Below, one piece after another: positions 46,710-54,263 of a DNA stretch of 64,000 bases. This DNA comes from Bradyrhizobium diazoefficiens. GTDB taxonomy: Bacteria > Pseudomonadota > Alphaproteobacteria > Rhizobiales > Xanthobacteraceae. The stretch spans positions 2,666,001 to 2,730,000 of the forward strand of contig NZ_CP067101.1 of assembly GCF_016616425.1 (NCBI RefSeq), in the 5' to 3' direction. The position numbers were made by a program, and so were the translations under genes. Below the pieces are notes generated by a model. That model made no database searches. It had not been told where the DNA came from and worked only from the letters and a program-made list of their open reading frames with translations. Every line of letters begins with the position of its first letter. Within the stretch, counting starts at the first letter, position 1.

Positions 46710-47900
46710 ATGGAAAGCTTCGAGCTCCAGCGCATCACCAATTGGCTGATCGACGGCGCGAGATCGTCGGAGACCCCGGCCGAGATGATCGCGGACGTCT
46801 GCGAACATCTGGTCGAAGCCGGTCTGCCGCTGTGGCGGTTCGGCATCTTCATCCGCACGCTGCATCCGGAAATCTTCGGCCGCAACTTCATCTGGCGGCA
46901 GGGTGAGGAAGTCGAGATCGGCACCGTCGATTTCGACATCCTGGACACGCCCGAATTCGCCGCGAGCCCTCTACGGATCGTGTTCGAGGAGGGGCTGGAG
47001 GTCCGGGGGCGCATCGACGACCCCGACAGCAGGCGATTTCCGATCGTCAACGACATGCGCGCCGACGGGGTGACCGATTATGTCGCGGTGCCGATGCCGT
47101 TTCTCGATGGTTCGATCCATGGGACGAGCTGGATGACACGGCGTCCCGGCGGCTTCAGCGACGACCACATCGCGGCGATCCGCTCCATCGTGACGCCACT
47201 GGCGCGTGTCAGCGAGATCATCAGCCAGCGCCGCACTGCCGAGATGCTGCTCGACACCTATGTCGGCAACCGCGCCGGCGCGCGCATCCTCGGCGGCCAG
47301 ATCCGCCGCGGCCACCACGACACCATGCAGGCCGCGATCTGGCTTTCGGACCTGCGCGGTTTCACCGCGCTGTCGGACCGGCTGCCGGCCGAGACCGTGG
47401 TCGAAATCCTGAATCGCTATTTCGATTGCCAGGTCACTGCAATCCGGGGCCATGGCGGCGAAGTGCTGAAGTTCATGGGCGACGGCCTGCTCGCGGTGTT
47501 CCCGATCGACGAATATGTCGGCGATGCCGCGCATGTCTGTACGCGCGTGCTGCAAGCGGCACGCGAGTCCCGTGCCAGCGTCGAGGCGCTGGCCTTTCCG
47601 GTCGGCGAGGCCATCGAGCGATTCCGCTTCGGCGTCGCGCTGCATGTCGGCAATATTCTCTACGGCAACATCGGCGGCGGCAACCGCCTCGACTTCACCT
47701 GCATCGGACCGGCCGTGAACCTGGCCGCAAGGCTCGAGAAGATCACGGGTCGCCTGGGGCGAACGGTCGTGGCCTCGGAAGGCTTTGCCAGTGTCTGCCG
47801 CCACGATTGGCGCGAACTCGGCGAGTTTCCGATCGCGGGATTTTCCAAGGCGCAGCGCGTGTACGGGCTGGCGGAGGAGACGCCGGTCGTGATGGCCTAA
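46710..47900 (+). CDS. Class III adenylate/guanylate cyclase with GAF-like sensor
   Basis: A 396-residue soluble protein. The N-terminal half (about 1-175) resembles a GAF-type sensor (FGIFIRTLHPEIFG, DYVAVPMPFLDGSIHGTSWM). The cyclase domain (about 205-385) has metal-binding Asp in AIWLSDLRGFTAL and the second Asp in EVLKFMGDGLLAVF. LKF Lys and the Asp in LDFTCIGPAVNLAARLE favour ATP. Product is probably cAMP. Common in Bradyrhizobium, which carries dozens of such cyclases. Starts 62 bases after aroC. Confidence 0.88.
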   Translation: MESFELQRITNWLIDGARSSETPAEMIADVCEHLVEAGLPLWRFGIFIRTLHPEIFGRNFIWRQGEEVEIGTVDFDILDTPEFAASPLRIVFEEGLEVRGRIDDPDSRRFPIVNDMRADGVTDYVAVPMPFLDGSIHGTSWMTRRPGGFSDDHIAAIRSIVTPLARVSEIISQRRTAEMLLDTYVGNRAGARILGGQIRRGHHDTMQAAIWLSDLRGFTALSDRLPAETVVEILNRYFDCQVTAIRGHGGEVLKFMGDGLLAVFPIDEYVGDAAHVCTRVLQAARESRASVEALAFPVGEAIERFRFGVALHVGNILYGNIGGGNRLDFTCIGPAVNLAARLEKITGRLGRTVVASEGFASVCRHDWRELGEFPIAGFSKAQRVYGLAEETPVVMA

Positions 47901-47948
47901 GCCGCTCGTGACGGCGCGACAATGCTCGGCTTGGGTAAGGGAAGGTCC

Positions 47949-48446
47949 ATGACCGTGGAATTCCGTCAAATCGAAATTGCCGACACGGACGCCTTTCGTG
48001 CCGCCATGGATGTTGTTGCGCGCGAACGGAAATACATCGCGCTCCTCGAAGCTCCCCCAATCGAGCAGGTTCGTGCCTTCGTCAAACGGAATGTCGAGCG
48101 CGGCTATCCGCAGATCATCGCCGTTGAGGCCGGCGCAGTAGTCGGATGGTGCAACGTGCCGCCGTCCGGTCGCACGGTCTCGGCTCATGTCGGTGATCTC
48201 TTCATGGGCCTTCTACCGGATTTCAGGGGGCGGGGGCTTGGTGAGAAGCTGCTCCGGGAAGCCATTCAGGCTTCCGACGCGTTCGGCTTCCGGCGCATCG
48301 AACTCGGGGTGTTCGCAACGAATACGGCCGCTGCGGCCCTTTATCGAAAAGTGGGGTTCGTAGAGGAGGGCGTCAAACGGATGGCCATCCTGCTCGACGG
48401 CATCCACCACGATGAAATCATCATGGCGCGCCTCAAGATTAAATAG
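47949..48446 (+). CDS. GNAT-family N-acetyltransferase
   Basis: A 165-residue acetyltransferase. Acetyl-CoA loop RGRGLGEKLLREA (Q/R-x-x-G-x-G/A), strand VGDLFMGLLPDFRG before it, and late helix ATNTAAAALYRKVGF all fit GNAT. AAGGGAAGG lies just before the ATG. The acceptor may be an amino group on a small molecule or protein; unknown. Converges on clpS. Confidence 0.88.
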   Translation: MTVEFRQIEIADTDAFRAAMDVVARERKYIALLEAPPIEQVRAFVKRNVERGYPQIIAVEAGAVVGWCNVPPSGRTVSAHVGDLFMGLLPDFRGRGLGEKLLREAIQASDAFGFRRIELGVFATNTAAAALYRKVGFVEEGVKRMAILLDGIHHDEIIMARLKIK

Positions 48447-48464
48447 CATTGAGACAACGCGCCC

Positions 48465-48770
48465 CTATTCCTCCGGCTCGGTCGTGAACAACAACGGGTA
48501 GCCCTTGGCGCGGCCGGCGTCGGTGGCGCGCGTGGCCTTGGTCTCGGCGACGTCCCTGGTGAACACGGCGACCACGCAGGAGCCCAGCTTGTGGGCGGTG
48601 ATCATCACCTTGTAGGCCTGATCCTCAGTCATGCGGAACTCGGCCTTGAGGATCATGGTGACGAATTCACGCGGCGTGTAGTCGTCGTTGATCAGGATGA
48701 CCTTGTGCAGCTTCGGCCGCTCGACCTTGGTCTTGGTCCTGGTTTTCGGCTTGGTGACGGTGTCGTTCAT
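48465..48770 (-). CDS. clpS: ATP-dependent Clp protease adaptor ClpS
   Basis: A 101-residue adaptor delivering N-degron substrates to ClpAP. Diagnostic NDDYTPREFV, the HKLGSCVVAVFTRDVAETKA helix-strand and a disordered Lys/Thr-rich N-terminal extension are present. ATG at 48770 has AGGAGG 4-5 bases upstream. No clpA gene follows. It lies 43 bases after the DUF190 stop on the same strand, so it may be the last gene of the fluoride operon or have its own promoter. Confidence 0.94.
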   Translation of the reverse strand: MNDTVTKPKTRTKTKVERPKLHKVILINDDYTPREFVTMILKAEFRMTEDQAYKVMITAHKLGSCVVAVFTRDVAETKATRATDAGRAKGYPLLFTTEPEE

Positions 48771-48813
48771 TCCGCCTCCTGGACACGGCGGGCTCGGTTC
48801 CCAGCCGCGGCGA

Positions 48814-49155
48814 TCAGCTCGCGGCCTTCGCACCATATTGCAGGACCTGCACCTTCTCCAAGGTGATCAGCCCGCTCGACATCATGCCATCCAGGATGGG
48901 CAGGAATGCATTGATGTTGTCTTCGCTGTCGACGATCTCGATCAGCAGCGGCAGGTCTTCCGAGAGCCGCAGGATCTTCGAGGTGTGCAGCCGGCTCGAT
49001 TTGCCGAACCCCATCGGCCCGCGCAGCACGGTGGCGCCGGCGAGGTGCCGTTCGCGCGCCGTCATCACGATCGCTTCGTAGAGCGGCTTGCCGTCGAAAT
49101 GGTCGCTCTCGCCAATGAAGATCCGGAGCGAAACTGCCTGAGCGGGGATTTGCAT
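48814..49155 (-). CDS. DUF190 family protein
   Basis: A 113-residue cytosolic protein: MQIPAQAVSLRIFIGESDH, LYEAIVMTARERHLAGATV, RGPMGFGKSS and LPLLIEIVDSEDNINAFLP, all typical of DUF190. The fold is PII-like. DUF190 genes often accompany crcB; the role is not firmly known, perhaps regulating the channel. The ATG is 2 bases after the crcB stop, so coupled. Confidence 0.88.
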   Translation of the reverse strand: MQIPAQAVSLRIFIGESDHFDGKPLYEAIVMTARERHLAGATVLRGPMGFGKSSRLHTSKILRLSEDLPLLIEIVDSEDNINAFLPILDGMMSSGLITLEKVQVLQYGAKAAS

Positions 49156-49157
49156 GG

Positions 49158-49583
49158 TCAGCTCCTTGTCAATCGGTTGTAGCGGCTCGCCATCATATGT
49201 CCGAGCCATACCGACGCCAGCCAGCAGATGATGGACGCGGCGATGTAGGCGAGCGCGATGTATTTCATGCCGCCGTGGACCAGGCGGAAGGTCTCCAGGC
49301 TGAAGGTCGAAAAGGTGGTATAGCCGCCGCAGAATCCGGTCATGACGAACTGCCGGTGTTCCGGCCGCGCCAATATGCGGCCGTCGGGGCCGGCCAGCGT
49401 TGCATAGAAGCCGATGATCAGCGAACCCACCGCGTTGATGAACAGCGTCGCGAAGGGAAAGCCCGGCCCGGTATCGAGCGCCAGCCCGACGAGATAACGT
49501 GTCAGACCGCCGACGATGCTGCCCGCGGCAACCCAGGCGTAGAGCATCGCAGTGCGCCAGCGCTCGGCGGAAGGGGAGTTCAT
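49158..49583 (-). CDS. crcB: Fluoride channel CrcB/Fluc, paralogue 1
   Basis: A 141-residue, four-helix protein of the CrcB/Fluc family that lets fluoride leave the cell. Conserved features: GGLTRYLVG, the pore Asn in FINAVGSLIIGFYA, and GFCGGYTTFSTFSLE containing the Phe box. Six bases separate it from the second crcB upstream. Two adjacent, dissimilar copies often form an antiparallel heterodimer in this family. Confidence 0.95.
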   Translation of the reverse strand: MNSPSAERWRTAMLYAWVAAGSIVGGLTRYLVGLALDTGPGFPFATLFINAVGSLIIGFYATLAGPDGRILARPEHRQFVMTGFCGGYTTFSTFSLETFRLVHGGMKYIALAYIAASIICWLASVWLGHMMASRYNRLTRS

Positions 49584-49589
49584 CTGCCT

Positions 49590-49979
49590 TTACCCTCCAA
49601 GACTGTCCGCAAGGAGGAAACCGCAACTGACGGCGGCAAGGCACAGCCCGATCGAGAACACGATATTGCCGAGCGCATGCATCGGCTCGCCGCTACGCGC
49701 GAGCGTCAGCGTTTGCAGGCTGAATGAAGATACCGTGGTGTAGCAGCCGAGAAAGCCGGTCACCGCGAACAGCCATGGATTGGGTGCGGCGAAGGCCGAG
49801 CCGGGGTGGGTCGCCAGTGCGCCGAAAATGCCGATCAGGAAGGCGCCGGTCACGTTGATGGTCATGGTGCCCCACGGAAACGTTTCGCCCAGCCGCCGCG
49901 CGATCGCACCGGAGATGAAATAGCGCGCGCAGCCGCCGAGGGCGCTGCCGATCATGATCGCGATTGCTCCGCTCAGCAC
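49590..49979 (-). CDS. crcB: Fluoride channel CrcB/Fluc, paralogue 2
   Basis: A 129-residue CrcB with GSALGGCARYFIS, NVTGAFLIGIFGAL and GFLGCYTTVSSFSLQT. The TVSSFS box differs slightly from TFSTFS of its neighbour, which suits an asymmetric dimer. GTG start with GGGGG upstream, 10 bases after the MFS stop. Second gene of the riboswitch-controlled operon. Confidence 0.94.
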   Translation of the reverse strand: MLSGAIAIMIGSALGGCARYFISGAIARRLGETFPWGTMTINVTGAFLIGIFGALATHPGSAFAAPNPWLFAVTGFLGCYTTVSSFSLQTLTLARSGEPMHALGNIVFSIGLCLAAVSCGFLLADSLGG

Positions 49980-49989
49980 GACGCCCCCG

Positions 49990-51201
49990 TCATTCCTTGT
50001 CCTCCGCTGCGAAACGATCGCCTACGGCGCGCAGTCCTAGAAGCGAAATCAGCGCGAAGCCGAGCCCCGCAAGGAACGTTCCAGCCGGACCATAGGCGTC
50101 CCACAGCGCGCCGGCGATCACGCTCGCGGCCAGCAAGGCAACGCCGGTGAACAGGTTGAAATAGCCGAACGCGGTGCCGCGCAGGCTCGCCGGCGCGGCG
50201 TCGGCGACGAGGGCCGAGAACAGGCCTTGCGTCAGTCCCATATGCAGTCCCCACAGCACGACGCCCAACGCCAAGCCTGCCAGATTCGGTAGCAGCGCGA
50301 GTGCGAGATCGGCACAAGCGAGGAAGACGAGCCCGAGTGCGAGCAGGCCGGTCCGGTTGATCCGATCCGACAGCACGCCGGCCGGATAGGCCGACAGGGC
50401 GTAGGCGATGTTCATCAGCACCAGCACCGCGGGCACCCACGTCGCGTTGAGCCCGATGTTCTGTGCGCGCAGGATCAGGAAGGCCTCGCTGAAGCGCGCC
50501 AGCGTGAAGACGACGCCGACGGCCACGACGCGCCAGTAGACCGCTCCGAGCTGCCGCATCGCGGCGAGATTGAGCGGATTTTTCGCGGGCTCCCGGTTCG
50601 GGTCCGGCTCCGGATCGCTCACCGCGAACGCGATCAAGCCGAAGGACAAGAAGGCCGGCAGCACGGCGACCCAGAACACAGCGGTAAAATTGTCTGCCGT
50701 CCACCACATCAGGCCGATCGCCGCGAGCGGCCCGACGAAGGCGCCGATAGTGTCGAGCGATTGCCGCAGGCCGAAGCTCGCGCCGCGCAGGCCGACGGGA
50801 GCGATATCGGCGATCAGCGCATCGCGGGGCGCGCCGCGAATGCCCTTGCCGAGGCGGTCGATGAAGCGCGCAGCCACAAGCCATCCGACACTGGGCGCAA
50901 GCGGGAACAGCGGCTTGATAAAGGCGGCGAGACCGTAACCGAGTGCGGCAAGCAGCTTGCGGCGGCCGAGCCAGTCCGACAGCGCGCCAGAAAAGATCTT
51001 CGTGATCGAGGCCGTCGCCTCCGCGATACCCTCGATGAAGCCGACGGTCAGCGTCGAAGCGCCAAGCACGGTGACGAGATAGATCGGCAGGAGCGCGTGG
51101 ATCATCTCGGAGGAGACGTCCATCAGCATCGAGACGAAGCCGAGCACCCAAATTCCCCTGGGCAGCCCCGGACGCTCAGCATTCGGTGTCGTCGTCGTCA
51201 C
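49990..51201 (-). CDS. MFS transporter, first gene of the fluoride operon
   Basis: A 403-residue, 12-helix transporter. Helix 1 reads WVLGFVSMLMDVSSEMIHAL, then the motif-A loop LSDWLGRRKLL and RFIDRLGKGIRGAPRDAL. Motif A recurs in the second half (LSDRINRTGLLALG). This matches a bacterial MFS subgroup with SSEMIHALLPIYL near the start. GTG at 51201 has GAGGAC 1-6 bases upstream; a longer reading to 51294 would lie inside the riboswitch leader and across its terminator, so is rejected. It presumably exports fluoride or another compound needed under fluoride stress. The substrate is an inference from position only. Confidence 0.85.
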   Translation of the reverse strand: MTTTTPNAERPGLPRGIWVLGFVSMLMDVSSEMIHALLPIYLVTVLGASTLTVGFIEGIAEATASITKIFSGALSDWLGRRKLLAALGYGLAAFIKPLFPLAPSVGWLVAARFIDRLGKGIRGAPRDALIADIAPVGLRGASFGLRQSLDTIGAFVGPLAAIGLMWWTADNFTAVFWVAVLPAFLSFGLIAFAVSDPEPDPNREPAKNPLNLAAMRQLGAVYWRVVAVGVVFTLARFSEAFLILRAQNIGLNATWVPAVLVLMNIAYALSAYPAGVLSDRINRTGLLALGLVFLACADLALALLPNLAGLALGVVLWGLHMGLTQGLFSALVADAAPASLRGTAFGYFNLFTGVALLAASVIAGALWDAYGPAGTFLAGLGFALISLLGLRAVGDRFAAEDKE

Positions 51202-51233
51202 GTCCTCGGCTTTCTCCTGGCCTTTATCACCAG

Positions 51234-51263
51234 ACAACAAAAAAACCCGCCATCGGCGGGTTT
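51234..51263 (-). terminator. Intrinsic terminator in the riboswitch expression platform
   Basis: On the minus strand, AAACCCGCC / GGCGGGTTT with GAT loop is followed by TTTTTTTGTTG. It lies between the fluoride aptamer and the first start codon, so it would stop transcription unless the ligand-bound aptamer prevents hairpin formation. Confidence 0.88.
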
Positions 51264-51311
51264 GTCCATGCTCCCGCCGAAGGCAGAGGCTCAAAGATTG
51301 CCCCTCCTCAA

Positions 51312-51374
51312 GCAGGAGTCATCAGCCCACCACGGTCGTTGACCGCCGGGCGGTTGTCGGGGGACTCCATCCCC
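51312..51374 (-). promoter_or_regulatory. Fluoride (crcB-type) riboswitch aptamer
   Basis: The minus strand begins GGGGATGGAGTCCCC (P1 region), then ACAACCGCCC, a GC hairpin, GGGCTGATGACTCCTGC. Compared with the well-studied Thermotoga petrophila aptamer, it keeps the order GATG-AG...CCGCCC...GGGCTGATG...CTCCTGC and the pseudoknot between GGAGTC and GACTCC. Position in the leader of a crcB operon strongly supports it. Confidence 0.93.
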
Positions 51375-51386
51375 ATCTGTACGGTC

Positions 51387-51414
51387 AACCTAGCATGGAA
51401 ATTGCGCCGGACAA
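51387..51414 (-). promoter_or_regulatory. Promoter of the fluoride operon
   Basis: TTGTCC, 16 bases, TAGGTT on the minus strand. The expected start lies about 6 bases before the aptamer, which fits. Directly upstream are two copies of GGGCGGGTCCAC on the plus strand (51417-51428 and 51431-51442), spaced 14 bases apart. Confidence 0.55.
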
Positions 51415-51621
51415 GTGGGCGGGTCCACAGGGGCGGGTCCACGTGCGCCGCCGTCATTCCGTGACTGTGCGAGTGATCGCGCTGTTCCCGTCTGTCAGCG
51501 TTATGGCCAAACGACGGCAACACGCGGCAGCGCTGCACTTGAATGTGAAGCGCAAGCGATCTTCGTCCTTTGCCGCAAGGCAATTGCATGTCACCATCGC
51601 GTCATACGACGGGAGGCTGCG

Positions 51622-52485
51622 ATGCGCTTGCTGTTCTCGATCGGGGCTGTGCTGGTTGCCGGCGTGTTTGCCGGAGGGGACGTCGCGGGCGTCGCAGCAC
51701 CAGGGCCAAAATTCGAACCGCCCAAGAATCAAGTGCAGCGGCTTGCGGGCGACAAAGACGCGCAGGCGGTCGACATCGAACTGATCCTGGCGGTCGACGT
51801 GTCCTACTCCATGGACATGGATGAACTCGCGATCCAGCGTGAGGGCTATGCACAGGCGATCCAGTCGAAGGAGTTCCTCCAGGCGCTGAAGCTCGGTCCG
51901 AACGGCCGGATCGCGGTGACCTATTTCGAGTGGGCCGCCTCGAGCGACCAGAAGATCATCATTCCCTGGCGGCTGGTCGACGGCCCGGAGTCGGCGGATG
52001 CCGTCGCCGCCGAGATCATGAAGACGCCGATCCGGCGCGCCTCGCGCACCTCGATCTCCGGTGCGATCACGTTCGCCATGCCGCTGTTCGACGAGGATCC
52101 GTATCGCGGCCTGCGCCGCGTGATCGACATCTCCGGGGACGGCCCCAACAACAATGGCGGTCCGGTCACGGTGGCGCGCGATGCGGCGCTCGAGAAGGGC
52201 ATCGTCATCAACGGCCTGCCGATCATGGTCAAGGAGCCGTCCTATTCGACCATGGATATCGACAATCTCGATTTCTATTACGAGGACTGCGTCGTCGGCG
52301 GCCCCGGCTCCTTCGTCATCACGATCAAGGATCGCGAGAAGTTCAAGGAAGCGATCCGCACCAAGCTGCTGATGGAGGTCGCCGGCCGCACGCCCGAGCG
52401 TCCCGTGATGCGCGTCGCCGACAAGGAGCCGCGCGTCAATTGCCTGATCGGCGAGAAAATCTGGTCGGATCGCTGGGGACGCTAA
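51622..52485 (+). CDS. Exported DUF1194 protein with von Willebrand-like fold
   Basis: A 287-residue protein. A signal peptide (MRLLFSIGAVLVAGVFAGG) is followed by a VWA-like domain: LILAVDVSYSMDMDELAIQ with a DxSxS MIDAS motif, then AVTYFEWAAS and RVIDISGDGPNNNGG. Family DUF1194, common in alphaproteobacteria. GGGAGG lies 5-10 bases before the ATG. Extracellular or periplasmic metal-dependent binding is likely; partner unknown. Confidence 0.87.
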   Translation: MRLLFSIGAVLVAGVFAGGDVAGVAAPGPKFEPPKNQVQRLAGDKDAQAVDIELILAVDVSYSMDMDELAIQREGYAQAIQSKEFLQALKLGPNGRIAVTYFEWAASSDQKIIIPWRLVDGPESADAVAAEIMKTPIRRASRTSISGAITFAMPLFDEDPYRGLRRVIDISGDGPNNNGGPVTVARDAALEKGIVINGLPIMVKEPSYSTMDIDNLDFYYEDCVVGGPGSFVITIKDREKFKEAIRTKLLMEVAGRTPERPVMRVADKEPRVNCLIGEKIWSDRWGR

Positions 52486-52539
52486 TGGCGTGCCACCGGG
52501 GGTTGGGACCTTTCGCCTCATATCGCCCGGCTCGTGAAT

Positions 52540-52555
52540 TTAACCTCTCGTTAAC
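52540..52555 (+). promoter_or_regulatory. CtrA-type binding site
   Basis: TTAA-N7-TTAAC, the full consensus for the cell-cycle regulator CtrA of alphaproteobacteria. It lies 114 bases before the tandem-domain protein gene. A hairpin CAGCCGGC/GCCGGCTG follows at 52594-52620. Motif match only. Confidence 0.4.
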
Positions 52556-52668
52556 CGGCGCATGGCCCTAATCGGACGGTTTCTGTTTGTTTCCAGCCGG
52601 CATCCCGCGATCGCCGGCTGACGGACGACCGAGAGCGGGTTCGTCGAACCCGTCTACCGAGCAATCCA

Positions 52669-53304
52669 ATGGCCATCGTCACGTCGAGCACCAGCCAGAT
52701 TTCTCCCGCCAACGAGCGGCTCTATCACCAGAGCGCGCTGCTCGGTGACTGGAAGGGCAATTGGGTGGGCAACAACCAGCCCGTCGGCTTCAAGGTCGTC
52801 AACATCCGCGGTGCCCGGGCGCAGGTCGAGTATACCCATAACGGACACACCGAGCGCGGCTTTGCCGAGGTTCAGGGCACACTTATCACTTTTGGCGGGG
52901 TCACGGTCGGCACCAAGGACGGCAAGAACATGGTGATGCTGTTCTCGTTCGGGGGCGCCGGCAAGCAGACCGCGAATCTCGAGAAGCAGGACCCGCCGGC
53001 TTCCGACAGCCGCCTTATGGGAAGCTGGGGCGGCTATTCTCCGGACAACGGCAAGAGCGCGAGCTTCAAGGTGCTCTCCGTCAACGGCAAGGAAGCCCAG
53101 GTCAGCGTCACAACCGACGGCGTCACTCGCCAGGGCACCGGATACGTCTACAAGAACGTCATCATGTTCGGCCAGGCGCAGATCGCGACCGATGACGGGC
53201 AGAACGGCAAGATCATCTACCAGGTCGGCACGAAATCCTTCATGGTACCAGTGACGAAATATCCGCCGGCCGATACGTCGTCCTCCGTGGACAAGACGGC
53301 GTAG
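52669..53304 (+). CDS. Tandem-domain beta-rich protein, unknown function
   Basis: A 211-residue protein made of two copies of one domain (about residues 24-108 and 114-198). Aligned landmarks are LLGDWKGNW / LMGSWGGYS, VGFKVVNIRGARAQVEY / ASFKVLSVNGKEAQVSV, HTERGFAEV / VTRQGTGYV, and VGTKDGKNMVMLF / IATDDGQNGKIIY. The pattern suggests two beta-barrel domains. No signal peptide; the N-terminal Ser/Thr stretch recalls non-classical export, but that is speculation. Start ATG 52669. Confidence 0.75.
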   Translation: MAIVTSSTSQISPANERLYHQSALLGDWKGNWVGNNQPVGFKVVNIRGARAQVEYTHNGHTERGFAEVQGTLITFGGVTVGTKDGKNMVMLFSFGGAGKQTANLEKQDPPASDSRLMGSWGGYSPDNGKSASFKVLSVNGKEAQVSVTTDGVTRQGTGYVYKNVIMFGQAQIATDDGQNGKIIYQVGTKSFMVPVTKYPPADTSSSVDKTA

Positions 53305-53308
53305 CCGT

Positions 53309-54154
53309 TCACGGCCGCATCTCGCCGGGTTGTAGCAGCGCCTTCAGTTGCCGGTCGACCTGCCGCAGGATCGCGCAGGCAGGTGCGAAACCGCCATCAC
53401 CGATTAGCTGCCAGACCTCGTCCGCCTGTTGCGCCAGGTGCGGGATTCTCAGCGGCAGGCTGGCCGCCTCCTGGAGAGCGCCCTTTTCGTTGACGAGATA
53501 GCGTTCGTTCAGTGCGAACAACACCTGCGCGATGCAGCAGAGCGACCTGTAGAGGCATCCCGCGACGTGGGTCCGCTCGCCGCGCGCCACCGCAAGCTCT
53601 GCATTCTCGATAGCGAACGAGATTTCCCACTCGAAGCGCCGGATCAGCGCCGCCCGCAGTGGTGGCGGATAAGGCAGCGCAATTGATTTGAGCCGGGCGA
53701 CCAAGCCGTTCGGATCATGCAGAGGCTGACAATACGCGATCTCGCCCATCCAGATCGCCGAGCAGAAGCCGTGCGGATGACCAGGCTGGTAGTCCATGGT
53801 GACGAGGCCGGCGCAGCAGGATTCCATCACGAGTTCGACCGCATCCGCGTTACGGTAGAGCAGGTCGACCTTGCGGCCGTCCACCGAAAGCCAGGCGCCG
53901 CCGACGATCCACTGGCCCCATTCGCCCACCGCTGTCACGGTTGTGGCGCCGGGATCGTCGGCGATTTCCTTCACCACAGTGAGGAGTCGGTCCGTATCAA
54001 GGGGACCGGCGTTGGAGCAATACAGGCCGATGTCGTAGTCGGACGTGGGATGTGCATTGCCGCGCGCGCGGGAACCGCCGAGCACGATGGCCTGAACGCC
54101 CGGGACCTGGGCAAGAACGGATGTCAGGCGGGTGAGCAACGGGTCATCGAGCAT
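53309..54154 (-). CDS. Nucleotidyltransferase-fold protein
   Basis: A 281-residue protein with the polymerase-beta-like motif GGSRARGNAHPTSDYDIG (GS...DxD) at residues 26-43. A third acidic residue lies in RKVDLLYR. The C-terminal half is helical (DUF4037-like). It could transfer a nucleotide to an antibiotic or a protein, in the manner of aminoglycoside nucleotidyltransferases or MNT toxin-like proteins. No partner HEPN gene is adjacent, so a toxin-antitoxin role is unlikely. Stops 4 bases from the convergent gene. Confidence 0.8.
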   Translation of the reverse strand: MLDDPLLTRLTSVLAQVPGVQAIVLGGSRARGNAHPTSDYDIGLYCSNAGPLDTDRLLTVVKEIADDPGATTVTAVGEWGQWIVGGAWLSVDGRKVDLLYRNADAVELVMESCCAGLVTMDYQPGHPHGFCSAIWMGEIAYCQPLHDPNGLVARLKSIALPYPPPLRAALIRRFEWEISFAIENAELAVARGERTHVAGCLYRSLCCIAQVLFALNERYLVNEKGALQEAASLPLRIPHLAQQADEVWQLIGDGGFAPACAILRQVDRQLKALLQPGEMRP

Positions 54155-54263
54155 GAAGTGCAGCTATCCGGGAGGTTCGTGGCCGGGGCGCCGGCGCGGT
54201 CGCTCCGCTGGAATTGGCGATGATCGAGGAGTATAATCCACAGAACTCTTGACGGTAGCTTGA

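Noticed and set aside
51202..51294. Longer start for the MFS gene of the fluoride operon
   Set aside because: It would place coding sequence across the riboswitch terminator; the GTG at 51201 has its own ribosome site.
53309..54154. MNT-HEPN toxin-antitoxin pair
   Set aside because: The nucleotidyltransferase is longer than MNT antitoxins and no HEPN gene is next to it.
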